Shown here one piece after another: positions 20,776 to 31,416 of a stretch of 64,000 bases of DNA. A model generated the notes under the pieces. It saw only the letters and a program-made list of their open reading frames with translations. It had not been told where the DNA came from and did no database searches. Source of the DNA: Pegoplata infirma (lineage: Eukaryota > Arthropoda > Insecta > Diptera > Anthomyiidae); NCBI GenBank assembly GCA_963921195.1, contig OY992539.1:133637182-133701181 (forward strand), given 5' to 3'. Positions within the stretch are counted from its first letter, which is position 1; each line of letters begins with the position of its first letter. The translations under genes were made by a program, and so were the position numbers.

Positions 20776-21191
20776 ACCCGCAATATTCATGATTTGAGTC
20801 TAGCACACTACCACCGAGATATCGTCACATAAATTTGAGCTTCATTAAATGAATTTATAAGGTGTCTGTGTTATCAATGAGCATTTTGTGCGTTTTTTAA
20901 CAATGATTTTAATTGATGCATTTAATTGGAAATTAAATTGGATTTTTGTCACATTAACTATATACATTGTTGATACAATTAAAAACGTTGTTGAACTGGA
21001 AGTTAGTTGCTAACAATTTGTTTTGTTACTTTTGATTTCCCGATATTTTTTTCTGTGTACGGTACAATAGACTATTTAAAGACTGGACGCCATTGATTTG
21101 CCTGAAAAATTTCCTTATTTAAGGCTTGTACAACCTACCTTAAACTCAACCAATTCCTGCACAGTATAGTATTGAATACCTTCGTTTTTTT

Positions 21192-22464
21192 TAATGTTGG
21201 CTTCATCTCAGAAAGCGATTTCAGTGCCGCCCAGAGAAAAAGGCTTAAAAGAAGGAGTCTTATTTTTCCTTGCCAACAAGACAAGCTCTATTTTACTTGG
21301 ATTAACTCCCAGACCACAGCCTCTTGTCCATTTAGACAGATCTTTCAGATAATTTTGTCTCTCAATGTTGGCAGATTCTCTCCCTGTACCGCTTCCGCGA
21401 CATCGTCAGCATATGCTACAACAGGGTTGCAAAAGTTGGTACAATTGTACCATTTTTGGTACAATTCGAAGCACAAAAGTACAATGGTACACCAGATCTG
21501 AAATTGGTGTAAAAATACGTACAAACCAATTTGAGTGAAATAGGCTTATATTGTACCAATAGGCAGATTTAAGTAAATATCGGGAGGACGTTTAAACGAC
21601 GACTGGAAAACATCGCAATATCGACTCAAAAAGTGATTCTGCGTCGACCGGTATATAAAGATAGCTGCCAGCCCTGTCAATGTGCCCAAAGAGTACTTTT
21701 TCAAAAAATACATGGGAGGTATTTGGAGACCTACTTGCCAGCCCTGTTACTGGTGATAAAAGAGTACTTTTCAATTTTTTTTTTTTTAAATAAATACATG
21801 TATTTTTTGAAAAAAGTAATATTTTGCTACATTGTCAGGTCTGACAGTAAGATTCTGAAGACCTCTCGTGTATTCTGAAATGTATTTTCAAAAATTCCTC
21901 GTTTTCCACCAGTACTAGGACTCTGAATACCACCTGATACATTTTTAAAGCATAAATAAAGTACAAATGTTAATTTTATAAAAATTTGTTTTGATTCAAT
22001 GTTTTTACCCAGCTAGCAAGCAGACTCATTTTAGACTCAAAAATGGGCTCCAAAAATGTAACAAGAATTTCAAATTATTGTGTGAAAGTGGTTCATCCAA
22101 AAGAGCCCTCTTTTTAGAATCCAAAATGACTCCAAATAAAGATTCAAAAAGGGAAAATTTTTTCATAATTTGGAGCCTATTCGGAGTCAATTTGGAGTCT
22201 ATTAAAAAAGTGTAGATTTTGGATTTGTTTGTACCAAAATTTTTTTTTTAGTTATAACTAAAAAAAAATTTTGGTACAATTTGGGTCGAAAAAGTACAAT
22301 TTTAAGAGCTCGTTGGTACAATTTTAATGAACTCATTTTGCAACCCTGTGCTACAACATGACAGCCATGTGCTTCTAGAGAGAGAGCAGCATTGAATTCA
22401 GTTCCAGGTTCCAAAGAAGCGGCAAAAGAAAACCTCCTTGTGGTGTTCTTTATTGACAACCGAT
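21192..22464 (-). pseudogene. RT fragment of non-LTR retrotransposon family 1, split by hAT insertion
   Basis: Minus strand: 22357-22464 encodes the end of motif B and the run to ...AHGCHVVA, and 21192-21421 continues with YADDVAEAVQGE and the GL(G)VNPS-KTEL(V)LF-like region, aligning with 39385-39720 of the fuller copy. The hAT-type element 21422-22348 separates the two parts. Frames are broken, for example a stop soon after NLPTLRDK, and flanking RT and RNase H are missing, so it is a dead internal fragment. Confidence 0.8.
21422..22348. mobile_element. hAT-type MITE, CAGGGTTGCAAAA termini, at the RT YADD motif
   Basis: CAGGGTTGCAAAAGTTGG and its mirror CATTTTGCAACCCTG are flanked by exact TGCTACAA (21414-21421 and 22349-22356). 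The paralogous empty site reads 'ATATGCGACAACATGAC' at about 39596-39612. Subterminal GGTACAATT/AATTGTACC words recur at both ends. CAGGGTTGCAAA is a classic hAT-like terminus. About 930 bp, with no transposase. Confidence 0.9.
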
Positions 22465-23700
22465 TCAAATGAAAAGCATTAGCATTAATGACAATTAAGT
22501 GCCATTTTCGACGATTACTGACGCCAATATTGATTGTAAGCAATGTATGGCAATTGGGGATGGAGGTCGATCTAATCGTTTGCAATTGAGTTTGAAATTT
22601 AATGGAAATAATGGTTGCTAATATAGTCGCGGTGTAAAGAATTAAAATATTATTTTTTATATTGTTTAAATTGCATTCAATTAAAAAAATATTATACCAT
22701 CCTTAACAGGTAGACCGGTTAATCGGTCTTAACAGAAGGCTTTTATGCAAACATAAATATATTTTTTTTTTAAATACACATTAAAGCCATTTAAGAAAAT
22801 TTCAATTAAGATTGTTAATCGTTATGACATACAAGCAAAAGAAGAATAACCGTTAATACCGCCTGAGGTTTAAATTAAATTTACAGGTGGCACGCGCTTC
22901 ATTAACGGCAGGTGAAAACATACAACAGAAATGAATGTTACCAACTTATTAACTTTTATTTAGTTTGAAACAAAAATAATCCTTTCGAAGCTTTTGGTAT
23001 TTTACTCTTGTGTAATAAAATAAATATTTTATAAATACAGAAAAAAAATTCAACAGATATTAAGAGAAGCAGGTGTAAAAATGGGTTTTTATATGGTTAA
23101 AAATAATTACAAACCTGAATACATATGAAAAGTTGTGCATTTATGAAATGTAATTTTATCAATAAATTATTAAAATTACACTCGAAAAAAAATTAAAAAG
23201 TGTTGGTTGGTTATATTAGCGGTTGTGTTGATAAATATAGTTAAATTATGTAAATCTTGCGGGTCACCTTTTAAACTCTACTCTGATTTAGCTGAAAATT
23301 GAAATATTTGTACATTCAAAGTAAAATGTTTATCAAATTTGTACGGAAATCTGCAGAATATTATGAAACTGGAGTTTGAGCATTATAAAAAATGAGCTAA
23401 TTTTTAAAGACGTCACACAAGCTTGACTTTCACATTAAATTACAGTTATAAAACTCTTATTTATTAAAAGAAATAATCGTGTCTGTCATGACTTTTACAT
23501 CCACGTGAAAGTGAAACACTTCCGAATATTTTGGTGTCCTGGGTTTCACTTCCGAATTTTTTTTTTGTTTTACTTTCGTGTGCAAAAAGCTAACTGAAAG
23601 TAATTAGAATTGACTTTTTCCCGTATAAATATTAACTTAATAATAAAAACCCATGTTAAATTTATAATTTGATATTTATCAACAGATTGTTTAGACTAAA
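22465..23700. other. Apparently unique AT-rich DNA
   Basis: No ORF, no inverted termini and no match to other repeats in the window. A short inverted motif GACCGGTTAATCGGTC lies near 22713-22728. A pair of CACTTCCGAAT words sits at about 23517-23560. Probably intron or intergenic host DNA. Confidence 0.4.
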
Positions 23701-25568
23701 TATATGGGTAAAATCAAAAAATGTCAGTGTTTTTGAGCCAAAATTGTACAAACAAAAAATTTTAATTTTTGGTAATTTTTATTATGAAAATCGATATGTT
23801 ACATCACAACTAATATAACTATAAAATATCTCTTCTACAAATTGTTTCAAACAAATTTTATCGACAGTTTTATGATTTTTTTTGTTGACGGAGTTTACAT
23901 TCACCTTAGAAAATTCCTTAAATTTTTTGAATTTTCTTTGAAAACATTTTATTGTAATTTAAAACACTTATTTATGTAATTGCTAACAATTTTTGTAATT
24001 AGGATTTTTTTCTGGTTTTTGTTATTAAAGATTTTACAATTATTTTTTATTTTAATAGGATTTTTCTAAGGAAATGTTAAATAAATTTATTATTATTTCT
24101 TTTAAAATTATTTTTTTTACATTTTTGAATGACTAGTGTTAATATTTGCATCGGTTTTAACAACTACATAAGGTTTTTTAAAGCTATCTGCAAAAAAAAA
24201 AAAAAAAGTTGACGGAGTTTACAGAGACGGAGTTTACATTTCGTCGCTTTTTGCCCTTTTTTTCGAAAACTATTTGTCGGGAATTTGTTTCCGAAAAAAA
24301 ATCATTAGATTTCAACTAGATACGTCAAAATATGACGATATTTCAGATACACGCTAAGTAGTTTTGTTGTAAACGTGGAGACGGAGTTTACAGCATTTTT
24401 CGATTTTTCATTTATGAATTAACTTTTCATACCGGGAAATTAATATGTAATGAGAAAACTTGAAACCAGTGATGCAAAATGATATTTTATAGCCTCGCGT
24501 TTAATAAAATGGGCAATTACTTATTATTTTTCTAAATATAATACGTCAAAAACAACAAAATTGTCAGGTTCCATAATGTCTGAAAAAAGTGTCGAAAAAT
24601 CGTTACACAATTGAAGCCGTGTTTGCATGGGTAAAAGAGATAGTTATGACTATATAAAAATATTTTTTAAGAACGTCAACATTCCCTCTTTAAAAATTTA
24701 GTCAATTATTAAGCTCTTGGGTTATTGGTTTTTAAGATATAACCGGTTAAAGTTTAAAGATTGAACTTGTTACTGGCGATGGAGTTTACACAGAAAAAAA
24801 TATGGAGGAAACAAATTTGAGTAATCACTTGTTTAATTTTTTAAATAAAATTTGAGTAATTTTTTAATTGACGCAATTAAAAATTTACTCAAAAATTTAA
24901 AATAAAATTTGAGTAAATAATTTAATACAAATTTAATATTTTTTTTTATTTATTTTTTTTTCTCTTGGTGTTTTGAATTCTCATTTAGTTTATTGTTTTT
25001 TGTATATGTATATGAAAATTTGAAATCATCTTTATAAAATTTTACTTTGTCTTAAAGACATAAGTATATTTGGTAAAGTTTGTAAAAGCAATTTTTTTGG
25101 AAAAAAAAATTAGAAACTTTTTAAAAAAATAATTTGATACATTTTGAGTAAATTTTTACTTGACACAATTAAAAAGTTACTTAAAAATATTAAAAAATTT
25201 TAAGTAAAGATTTAATTGTGTGAATTAATAGTTTACTCAAATTTTTTATTAAGCATTTAATAATTTTTTATTAAAAGTTTACTCAATACTATTAAATCGT
25301 TTACTGGTGGAAAATTGAGTAATTTTTTACTCAATAGTATTAAAAATTTACTCAAAATTTTTTTTTATTTTTTTCTGTGTACATTTGGCCTACAAAAATG
25401 AAAATAACTTGTTTAAAATAGCTGATTAATATCCGGATTGTTGTTAGTTATGTAGAACGCCAATCTATACGACTTTGAACATTAAAAAATATGCGAATAA
25501 TTTAACCCATGTATGAGATATTACACGATTACATGGTATGGTTGACATTTTTTGATTTCACCCATATA
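23701..25568. mobile_element. TIR element TATATGGGT, carrying GACGGAGTTTACA repeats
   Basis: TATATGGGTAAAATCAAAAA at the left is mirrored by TTTTTGATTTCACCCATATA at the right, with ~25-bp near-identical termini (one mismatch in the TATATGGGT(A/G)AAATC run). Inside, GACGGAGTTTACA or a one-base variant occurs at about 23887, 24210, 24226, 24381 and 24779. The fifth copy is split by the TACACAG MITE at 24787-25381. No transposase ORF survives. Confidence 0.65.
24787..25381 (+). mobile_element. TA-flanked MITE, TACACAG/GAGTAAA family, copy 1
   Basis: TTTACACAGAAAAAAATATG at the left and TTTTTTTCTGTGTACATT at the right; both outer TA are retained. The interior is built of TTGAGTAA / TTACTCAA and TTAATTGACGCAATTAA words in mirror arrangement. 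The uninserted target (GGAGTTTACATTTCG) is visible in the same host element at about 24230-24244, confirming that only TA was duplicated. Collinear, inverted relatives lie at 56872-57533 and 57640-58602. Confidence 0.85.
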
Positions 25569-25997
25569 TAAAAATTATTTTAAAAACACTCCATAATTTA
25601 CCGAAATTTTGTTCGGAAGTTGTGCAAAAACAACAGCAAAATTATAAAAAAATCACATATTTCAATATCTACACGTTTTCCCGGCTGAGAAATACTTTCA
25701 AAAGAAAGAGCACAAAATTTTATATTTTTTAATGTCCAACACTTTTAGTTTAACTCACTTAAAATACTTAAAAATTGTAAAAATAAATTAATTATGAAAT
25801 TTTACAAAATTCAACATGGCGTTGTTTATCTTCGAAAAATTTTCGATAAATGGTGATGCCAATCCATGGTGTTGCCAGTTCCTATTACTATTGAAAAGTA
25901 CTACATTTTACAACTGCTGTTTATTACCATATGTTCATAGAATTATCAAGATGCGAAACATTGTAGAGTTTAAGGTGCATAAGAGTAATAGTTAGCA
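25569..25997. other. No recognisable feature
   Basis: AT-rich spacer between two TIR elements. I see no ORF or repeat in it. Confidence 0.4.
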
Positions 25998-27420
25998 ATC
26001 CATTCAAGACAAAGTTAACCAAAATAGACCTAATTATTATCAAATAAGTATTTTTGTAAAAAGTACTGCGTATGTAATTAATCAAGCTTTAATTAAAGCT
26101 TAATGGTGTTCAGATTGTGTTAATATTAAATGTGCTACAAGGGTCGAAATGGAAATTGAAATTATTGAAAGACCTTTTTTAGAAAATTTCTTAAAATATT
26201 TCCAGGTCGATTTTATCCAATATTTATTAATTAAATAATTTTTCCAAAGATCAAAACAAAAACCAAAATTTTTAAAACAGAGTAGAAGAAATCCGATTTT
26301 TTTTACCTCCAATTATTTTGACCACCAATTTTTGGTAAACAAGGAAAAGATTTAATTGTTTAATAATTTTAGTACAGCTAAGTGTATAGTAGTGAGATAT
26401 GAAAATAATTGAACATTTCCTTTGTTTACAAAAAATTGGTGGTTAAAAGAATTGGAGGTCAAAAAATTCGAATTTTTATACCCTCCACTTAGTGATAGAG
26501 GGTATATATAAGTTTGTCATTCCGTTTGTAACTCATCGAAATATCGGTCTGGGACCCCATAAAGTATATATATTCATGATGCCCGATCGATTTTAAGACA
26601 TTCTAGCGATGTCCGTCTGTCCGTCTGTCTGTCTGTCTGTCTGTCTGTCTGTGGAAAATGCTCTCGCGGACAAAATATTGCACAGAGATGACTGAAACTT
26701 AACATATATATTGGAAGTTCTCCCGAGAAGTTTGGTATTGCATTTGAGCGATATCGGTTCAGCGGTTCAAAAGTTATGAACGAAAATGTAAGCACACCTC
26801 AAAAATTTCAGTACATTCAACATAACCTAAAAATACAAAATGCTTTAATTCGGCTTCTGGTTGACATATGTGAACATAATTGAACACCAAATGGTATTTA
26901 AACAAGTACGAACATATTTTTTGACAAAAAAAGAAAAAAATCGCGGATTTTTTTTTTACCAAAATTTTTTTTCGCGGAAATTTTTTTTCAAATTTTTTTT
27001 TTTTCAAAAGTAATTTCCTTTTAAATAAAGTTCTTTGCAATAATCTTTTTGAAATTGTGGAGGGTATCACTACATTCGGCAAGGCCGAATTTAACTTTTT
27101 TACTTGTTTCTTCTACATTTAAATATTTTTTTTTTTTTTTTTGGAAAAATTATTTAAAAAATGAATATATACTATTGGACAATTTTTAATGTTTGACCTT
27201 GGGAAAAATTGACCTAGAGGTATTCTAAGGAAATTTTTAAAAAAAATTCTTTCAATAATTTCAATTTCCATTTCGACCCTCGTAGCAACTTTAATATTAA
27301 TTCAATCTGGACGCCATTAAGATTAAATTAAAGCTTGATAAATTACCTACACAGCACTTTTAACAGAAATACTAGTTTGATAATAATTTGGTGTATAATT
27401 GTAAGTTGTCTATAATGGCT
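25998..27420. mobile_element. Palindromic TIR element related to 42093-43046, copy 2
   Basis: Left half (26000-26470: TTAATTAAAGCTTAATGG, 'GAAATTATTGAAAGACC', 'CCTCCAATTATTTTGACCAC') and right half (27110-27420) mirror each other and align with the element at 42093-43046. Both share the phrases 'AATTGGTGGTC', 'TTGGAGGTCAAAAAATTCG' and GTCGAAATGG-type sequence. A family B Helentron-like element (26477-27109) lies in the right arm. Exact termini are eroded. Confidence 0.7.
26477..27109 (+). mobile_element. Helentron/DINE-1-like element, family B copy 2
   Basis: TATACCCTCCACTTAGTGAT head, 'GTATATATATTCATGATGC', GATGTCCGTC followed by a (GTCT)n microsatellite (26611-26652), 'GCGATATCGGTTCAGCGG', and a tail with GTGGAGGGTATCACTACATT, the hairpin ATTCGGCAAGGCCGAAT and TTACTTGTTT. 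It is inserted between T residues of the palindromic host element without an evident target duplication, as reported for Helentrons. Confidence 0.85.
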
Positions 27421-27756
27421 TACTAACTTATATTTAACACACGAAATAAGCTGCGAGTCACTATATTTTTGTTTAAAAATAGTGCAAAACTTATTTATTT
27501 ATTTATTTTATTTAATTTTATTTATTTTTAAACAAAATCCCGTGTTTCGCGTCTAGCATATCTTAGTAAAATTTTTCGCACACATAATCAAAAAATATGT
27601 GATTTGGAAACACCAAATCTTTTTTATGTGATTCGAAAATTTTCGCTCTAATTGAAAACGTTCTGAAGTCATGACAGACACGAATATTTCAAAAATCTAA
27701 CAAAATTTTTTCGGGACAAAATTTAAATATAAAAAATTGATACGCACGCAAAAATC

Positions 27757-27890
27757 TGACTCACACACACTTAAATAGCATTTTTTCAACTCGAACTCAC
27801 TCACAATCACGTGAGTAAAATTGAGTTTCAGTCACACTTACTTAATCAATCATGAATCACGCACTTATCTGCTCATGTGACCATGAGCAA
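27757..27890. repeat. Relic of the CACTCAC hAT-type repeat
   Basis: 'TCTGACTCACACACACTTAA', 'AACTCACTCACAATCACG', 'GAGTTTCAGTCACACTTAC' and 'AATCACGCACTTATCTGCTC' match 1240-1375 and, in part, 29791-30315. No termini visible. Confidence 0.5.
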
Positions 27891-28534
27891 TGACTTTGTA
27901 CTGATGTTTGTAACAACTTTAGCCAAGGTAGATTTATACAAGGTAAGATCCAATAATCTCACTTTTCCTCCATAGTAAGTTTTTTGCCAAATTTGGAAAC
28001 AATTATATTTACGAATTTTCAAAAGTTGTTTTCTAAAATTTTCAAAAGCGTCTAAATTGGACATTTAAGTCGTTTTTGCCGACTACAATGAATTTGAAAG
28101 AAAATTGTTTTCAGTTACGTCACTAAAATATTACCTTATATACCCAGCAAAATGTTCGATTCCAAAGAATCGGTTGTGGAATCAACTATACTACCCTGCA
28201 ATCGATTCTACTATGCATTGCATCATCGATGATTTTTGTTTGAGATTGTCACGAAAGCAATACATCCTTTTCCTCCAAACTAGAACACTTATCTGTTCTT
28301 CGGAATCTATTCTAGAATATGTTGCATATAGTGGTACAAGAAGGGATTCCGCGATTTTTTAACGGTTACATATCTGTTCCATGTAATGAATTATGGAACC
28401 AGTTCTGAATAATTAAATGAAATTTTTTTTAAAAAATTTTATTTTTTTTCTTTACAAAAAATTTGAAAACTAAATACACAAATACATATAAACTTACAAT
28501 AATTTTACCACAATAATCTTATTAAGAAAAAATC

Positions 28535-29505
28535 TATAGACTCAGAATCTGAGACTTTTTCAATAAGAAAAATGTTCCAGAATCTGAGACTTTTTCTATA
28601 AGAAAAATTTCTCAGAATCTGAGACTTTTTCTATAGGAAAAATGTCTCAGAATCTGAGACTTTTTCTAAAAAATGTCTCAGATTCTAAGACTTTTTGTAC
28701 AGGAAGAACGTCTAAGATTCTAAGACATTTTTTCTTTAGAAAAAGTCTCAGATTCTGAGACATTTTTCCTATAAAAAAAGTCTCTGATTCTGAGACATTT
28801 TTTCTATAGAAAAAGTCTCAGATTCTGAGACATTTTTCCTATAGAAAAAGTCTCAGATTCTAAGAAATTTTTCCTATAGAAAAAGTCTCAGATTCTGAGA
28901 CATTTTTCCTATAGAAAAAGTCTCAGATTCTGAGACATTTTTCCTACAGAAAAAGTCTCAGATTCTGAGACAATTTTCCTATAGAAAAAGTCTCAGATTC
29001 TGAGATAATTTTCCTATAGAAAAAGTCTGATTCTGAGACATTTTTCTTATAAAAAAAGTCTCAGATTCTGAGACATTTTTCTTATAAAAAAAGTCTCAGA
29101 TTCTGAGACATTTTTCTTATAAAAAAAGTCTCAGATTCTGAGACATTTTTCTTATAAAAAAAGTCTCAGATTCTGAGACATTTTTCTTATAAAAAAAGTC
29201 TCAGATTCTGAGACATTTTTCCTATAGAAAAAGTCTCAGATTCTGAGACATTTTTCTTATAGAAAAAGTCTCAGATTCCGAGACATTTTTCCTATAGAAA
29301 AAGTCTCAGATTCTGAGGCATTTTTCCTATAGAAAAAGTCTCAGATTCTGAGGCATTTTTCCTATAGAAAAAGTCTCAGATTCTGAGACATTTTTCCTAC
29401 AGAAAAAGTCTCAGATTCTGAAATAATTTTCCTATAGAAAAAGTCTCAGATTCTGAGACATTTTTCCTATAGAAAATGTTTCTCAGGTTCTGAGACATTT
29501 AAAAC
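28535..29505. repeat. 35-bp palindromic tandem satellite
   Basis: About 27 units. Each is ATTTTTCCTATAGAAAAA followed by the odd palindrome GTCTCAGATTCTGAGAC. The first five or so (28545-28720) run in the opposite orientation, with AGAATCTGAGACTTTTTCTA order, and the rest (about 28740-29505) run forward; the switch is near 28720-28740. A sub-block of about six adjacent units (29035-29215) shares TTTTTCTTATAAAAAAAG instead of TTTTTCCTATAGAAAAAG, evidence of recent local amplification. Not coding. Confidence 0.95.
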
Positions 29506-29790
29506 TTTTTATACCTATCAAAAATTATGTTAAACTGTGGATACATACATGCTACAACCTTGATAATTCCTTTACAATGAATATTATATCCCACGCTTCT
29601 AGTTTTGAGAAAATGGATAGAATATGCTTCTTAACCCTGCTGTTAGGTTAGAAAAAACTAACGGATGTTAGGTTAGTGGACCATTTGGTCCATACTTAAT
29701 ATTCAAACAAAATAACAATTTAATATTATAGTTGTATATATTTTGGATCATTTCTACCTAAATACGATTATTTTAAGCTTAGCTCAACGT

Positions 29791-30315
29791 TAGAGATGGG
29801 TGCGTGAGTGAATTTTGGGTCACGCTCACGCAAGAAATATTATAATCGCTCATGAATCACTCACTCGATTTTTTTCTTTACTCACGCTCACTTACTACTC
29901 ACGTCAGTAAAACTAAAATAAGTTACGATCATGCGTGACTCACGTGATTCATAATTACGCTCACCCCAATTCATGCAATATTCACTTACAAATTCACAAT
30001 TTTAAAGAAATTAAAAAAAAAAATTTTTCATATATTAGCAGACCGTTAATTTGAATTTTAACTGATTGCTAAACGAAAAATAAAAATAAAACTATAAATA
30101 AAACTGAAAACAATACAAAAAAATTATATTGAATCACGCAAGAAAAATGGCACTCACGCAAAAATTAGGCTCGATTTCTAATCACTCACACATAAAAGTT
30201 TTGGAATGACACTCACTCAAGCATGATTCTCGTAACTAACTAGACTTTCGCTCGAGCGTGAGTCACGCGTGATTCACGAGAACCACGCAAATCACGTGAC
30301 CAGCACCCATCTCTA
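29791..30315. mobile_element. hAT-type MITE, TAGAGATGGGTGC termini
   Basis: TAGAGATGGGTGCGTGAGTG at the left and GACCAGCACCCATCTCTA at the right. Flanks CTCAACGT and CTCAATAC agree in the first five of eight bases, an eroded 8-bp duplication. The interior is full of CACTCACG / CGTGAGTG / GTGATTCACG. It is the best preserved copy of the family seen as relics at 1200-1375 and 27757-27890. Confidence 0.75.
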
Positions 30316-30547
30316 CTCAATACAGCTAATGTAAACATTTGTTGAAGGATTCCCTTTTTTCATATTCTTTACTTTAGAGATTGTTTTGTATTACAATTCA
30401 ACAAAAGGTACATATGTTAGTTTTGTTTTTTCCTATAATTTCTAATGATTCATCTCATTTAGGTGGCTGCTAATCAAATGGTTGGTCCTACAGCACGAAA
30501 CGCGCAAGAAATCGATGGCCTAACGTTGTATTTGCAAACATACTTGA

Positions 30548-30974
30548 TATCCCAGCAAAAAAAAAGCTTAAACATGGTAACGGTTATGTAATGCATTACC
30601 ATGTAATGCATAGCCCAATAAAAATTAAAAAATGTGCATTCATTTTCGCCTACCGCTTACCATAGGCATTCACTATATTTATTTTTCATGCATTATGTAA
30701 AACTCATGCATTACTTTGAGTGACATCCCAAACAAAAAGAATCAATCAAGTATAGGGTATTGTAAGGTTGCCTTATTCTATACTGGATTAATGATTTTTG
30801 TTTGGGATAAGACTCAAAGTAGCGCATGAGTTTTACATAATGCGTGAAAAATACAAAAAAGTTATTCCTATGGTAAGCGATAGAGAAAAAATGCATATTT
30901 TTGTTTTTTTTTGCTATGCATTACATGGTAATGCATTACATGGCCGTCAGCATTTTAAAAGTTTTGCCGGAATA
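30548..30974. mobile_element. Foldback MITE with ATGCATTACATGG arms
   Basis: Almost the whole unit is an inverted repeat: GTAATGCATTACCATGTAAT and TTACATGGTAATGCATTAC, 'ATGCATTATGTAAAACTCAT' and 'ATGAGTTTTACATAATGCG', and ATCCCAAACAAAAA with TTTTTGTTTGGGAT towards the centre near 30750. Ends read TATCCCAGCAAAA and TTTTGCCGGAATA. A transcript would form a ~190-bp hairpin. Confidence 0.8.
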
Positions 30975-31416
30975 CCCGCTTTGAATGCATGCATCCTATT
31001 TTCTAAAATCTACGTTTCATGGGCTCCGGCTATCGAAATCGCAGGTGAAAATATACTATGGACCAAATGGTCCCTTAACCTAAGAAACGTAACTTTTTAT
31101 TTTTCTTAGTCCTGGTTTAAGTCAGAACCTAGATTTTTTATAAATAACATTGTTTTATAAAAAGACCCCATGAGCAAAAAATCTAAGCCAGTATATATCA
31201 CCGTTCAAAAGTTACAAAGGAAACAATCCAAAAATTGGACCAAATGGGCTTAACCTAACAGCAGTATAGTATTTCCATGAGTATAACCGACAGCATCAGT
31301 TCTCCTAAATTACATCTTAAAATATGTATTTTTTGCAATCTGAAAGAAACCATAAAACAAATTGTAAGTACCACATACATATACCAAATTAAGATGTGTA
31401 CTTACGTTATTTCTGC

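Larger units (their letters stand above)
19921..20825 (-). repeat. tRNA-like unit 3, split by a hAT-type insertion
   Basis: 19925-19951 (AAGCTGGCAACGAACCCGC) and 20776-20822 (ACCCGCAATATTCATGATTT then GTCTAGCACACTACCACCG) are the two halves of a third unit, separated by 19952-20775. The B-box half has diverged to GTTCGTTGCC. Confidence 0.55.
19300..21059. mobile_element. TA-flanked MITE, TACACAG family, with tRNA-like cargo
   Basis: Bounded by TACACAGAAAAAAAAAATTG and CGATATTTTTTTCTGTGTA, about 1.76 kb including a nested hAT-type element (19952-20775). Subterminal sequence repeats CAATTAATTTCAT / AATTGTATCAACAATG words in inverted orientation. The centre is a tandem array of ~175-bp units, each containing a tRNA-like stretch. 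It sits directly behind the 3' end of the family 2 retrotransposon pseudogene. Confidence 0.75.
29637..31264. mobile_element. TIR element CTGCTGTTAGGTTA, host to two nested MITEs
   Basis: CTGCTGTTAGGTTA at the left is mirrored by TTAACCTAACAGCAG at the right. Subterminal GTGGACCATTTGGTCC and GGACCAAATGGTCCCTTAAC words repeat in both orientations. It contains the CACTCAC hAT-type element (29791-30315) and a foldback MITE (30548-30974). No ORF of its own is evident after removing these. Target duplication not determined. Confidence 0.65.

Noticed and set aside
28535..29505. CRISPR-like array: 17-bp palindromic repeat with 18-bp spacing, ~27 units
   Set aside because: The 'spacers' are themselves near-identical between units, there are no cas genes, and the context is fly DNA full of transposons. 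It is a 35-bp satellite.
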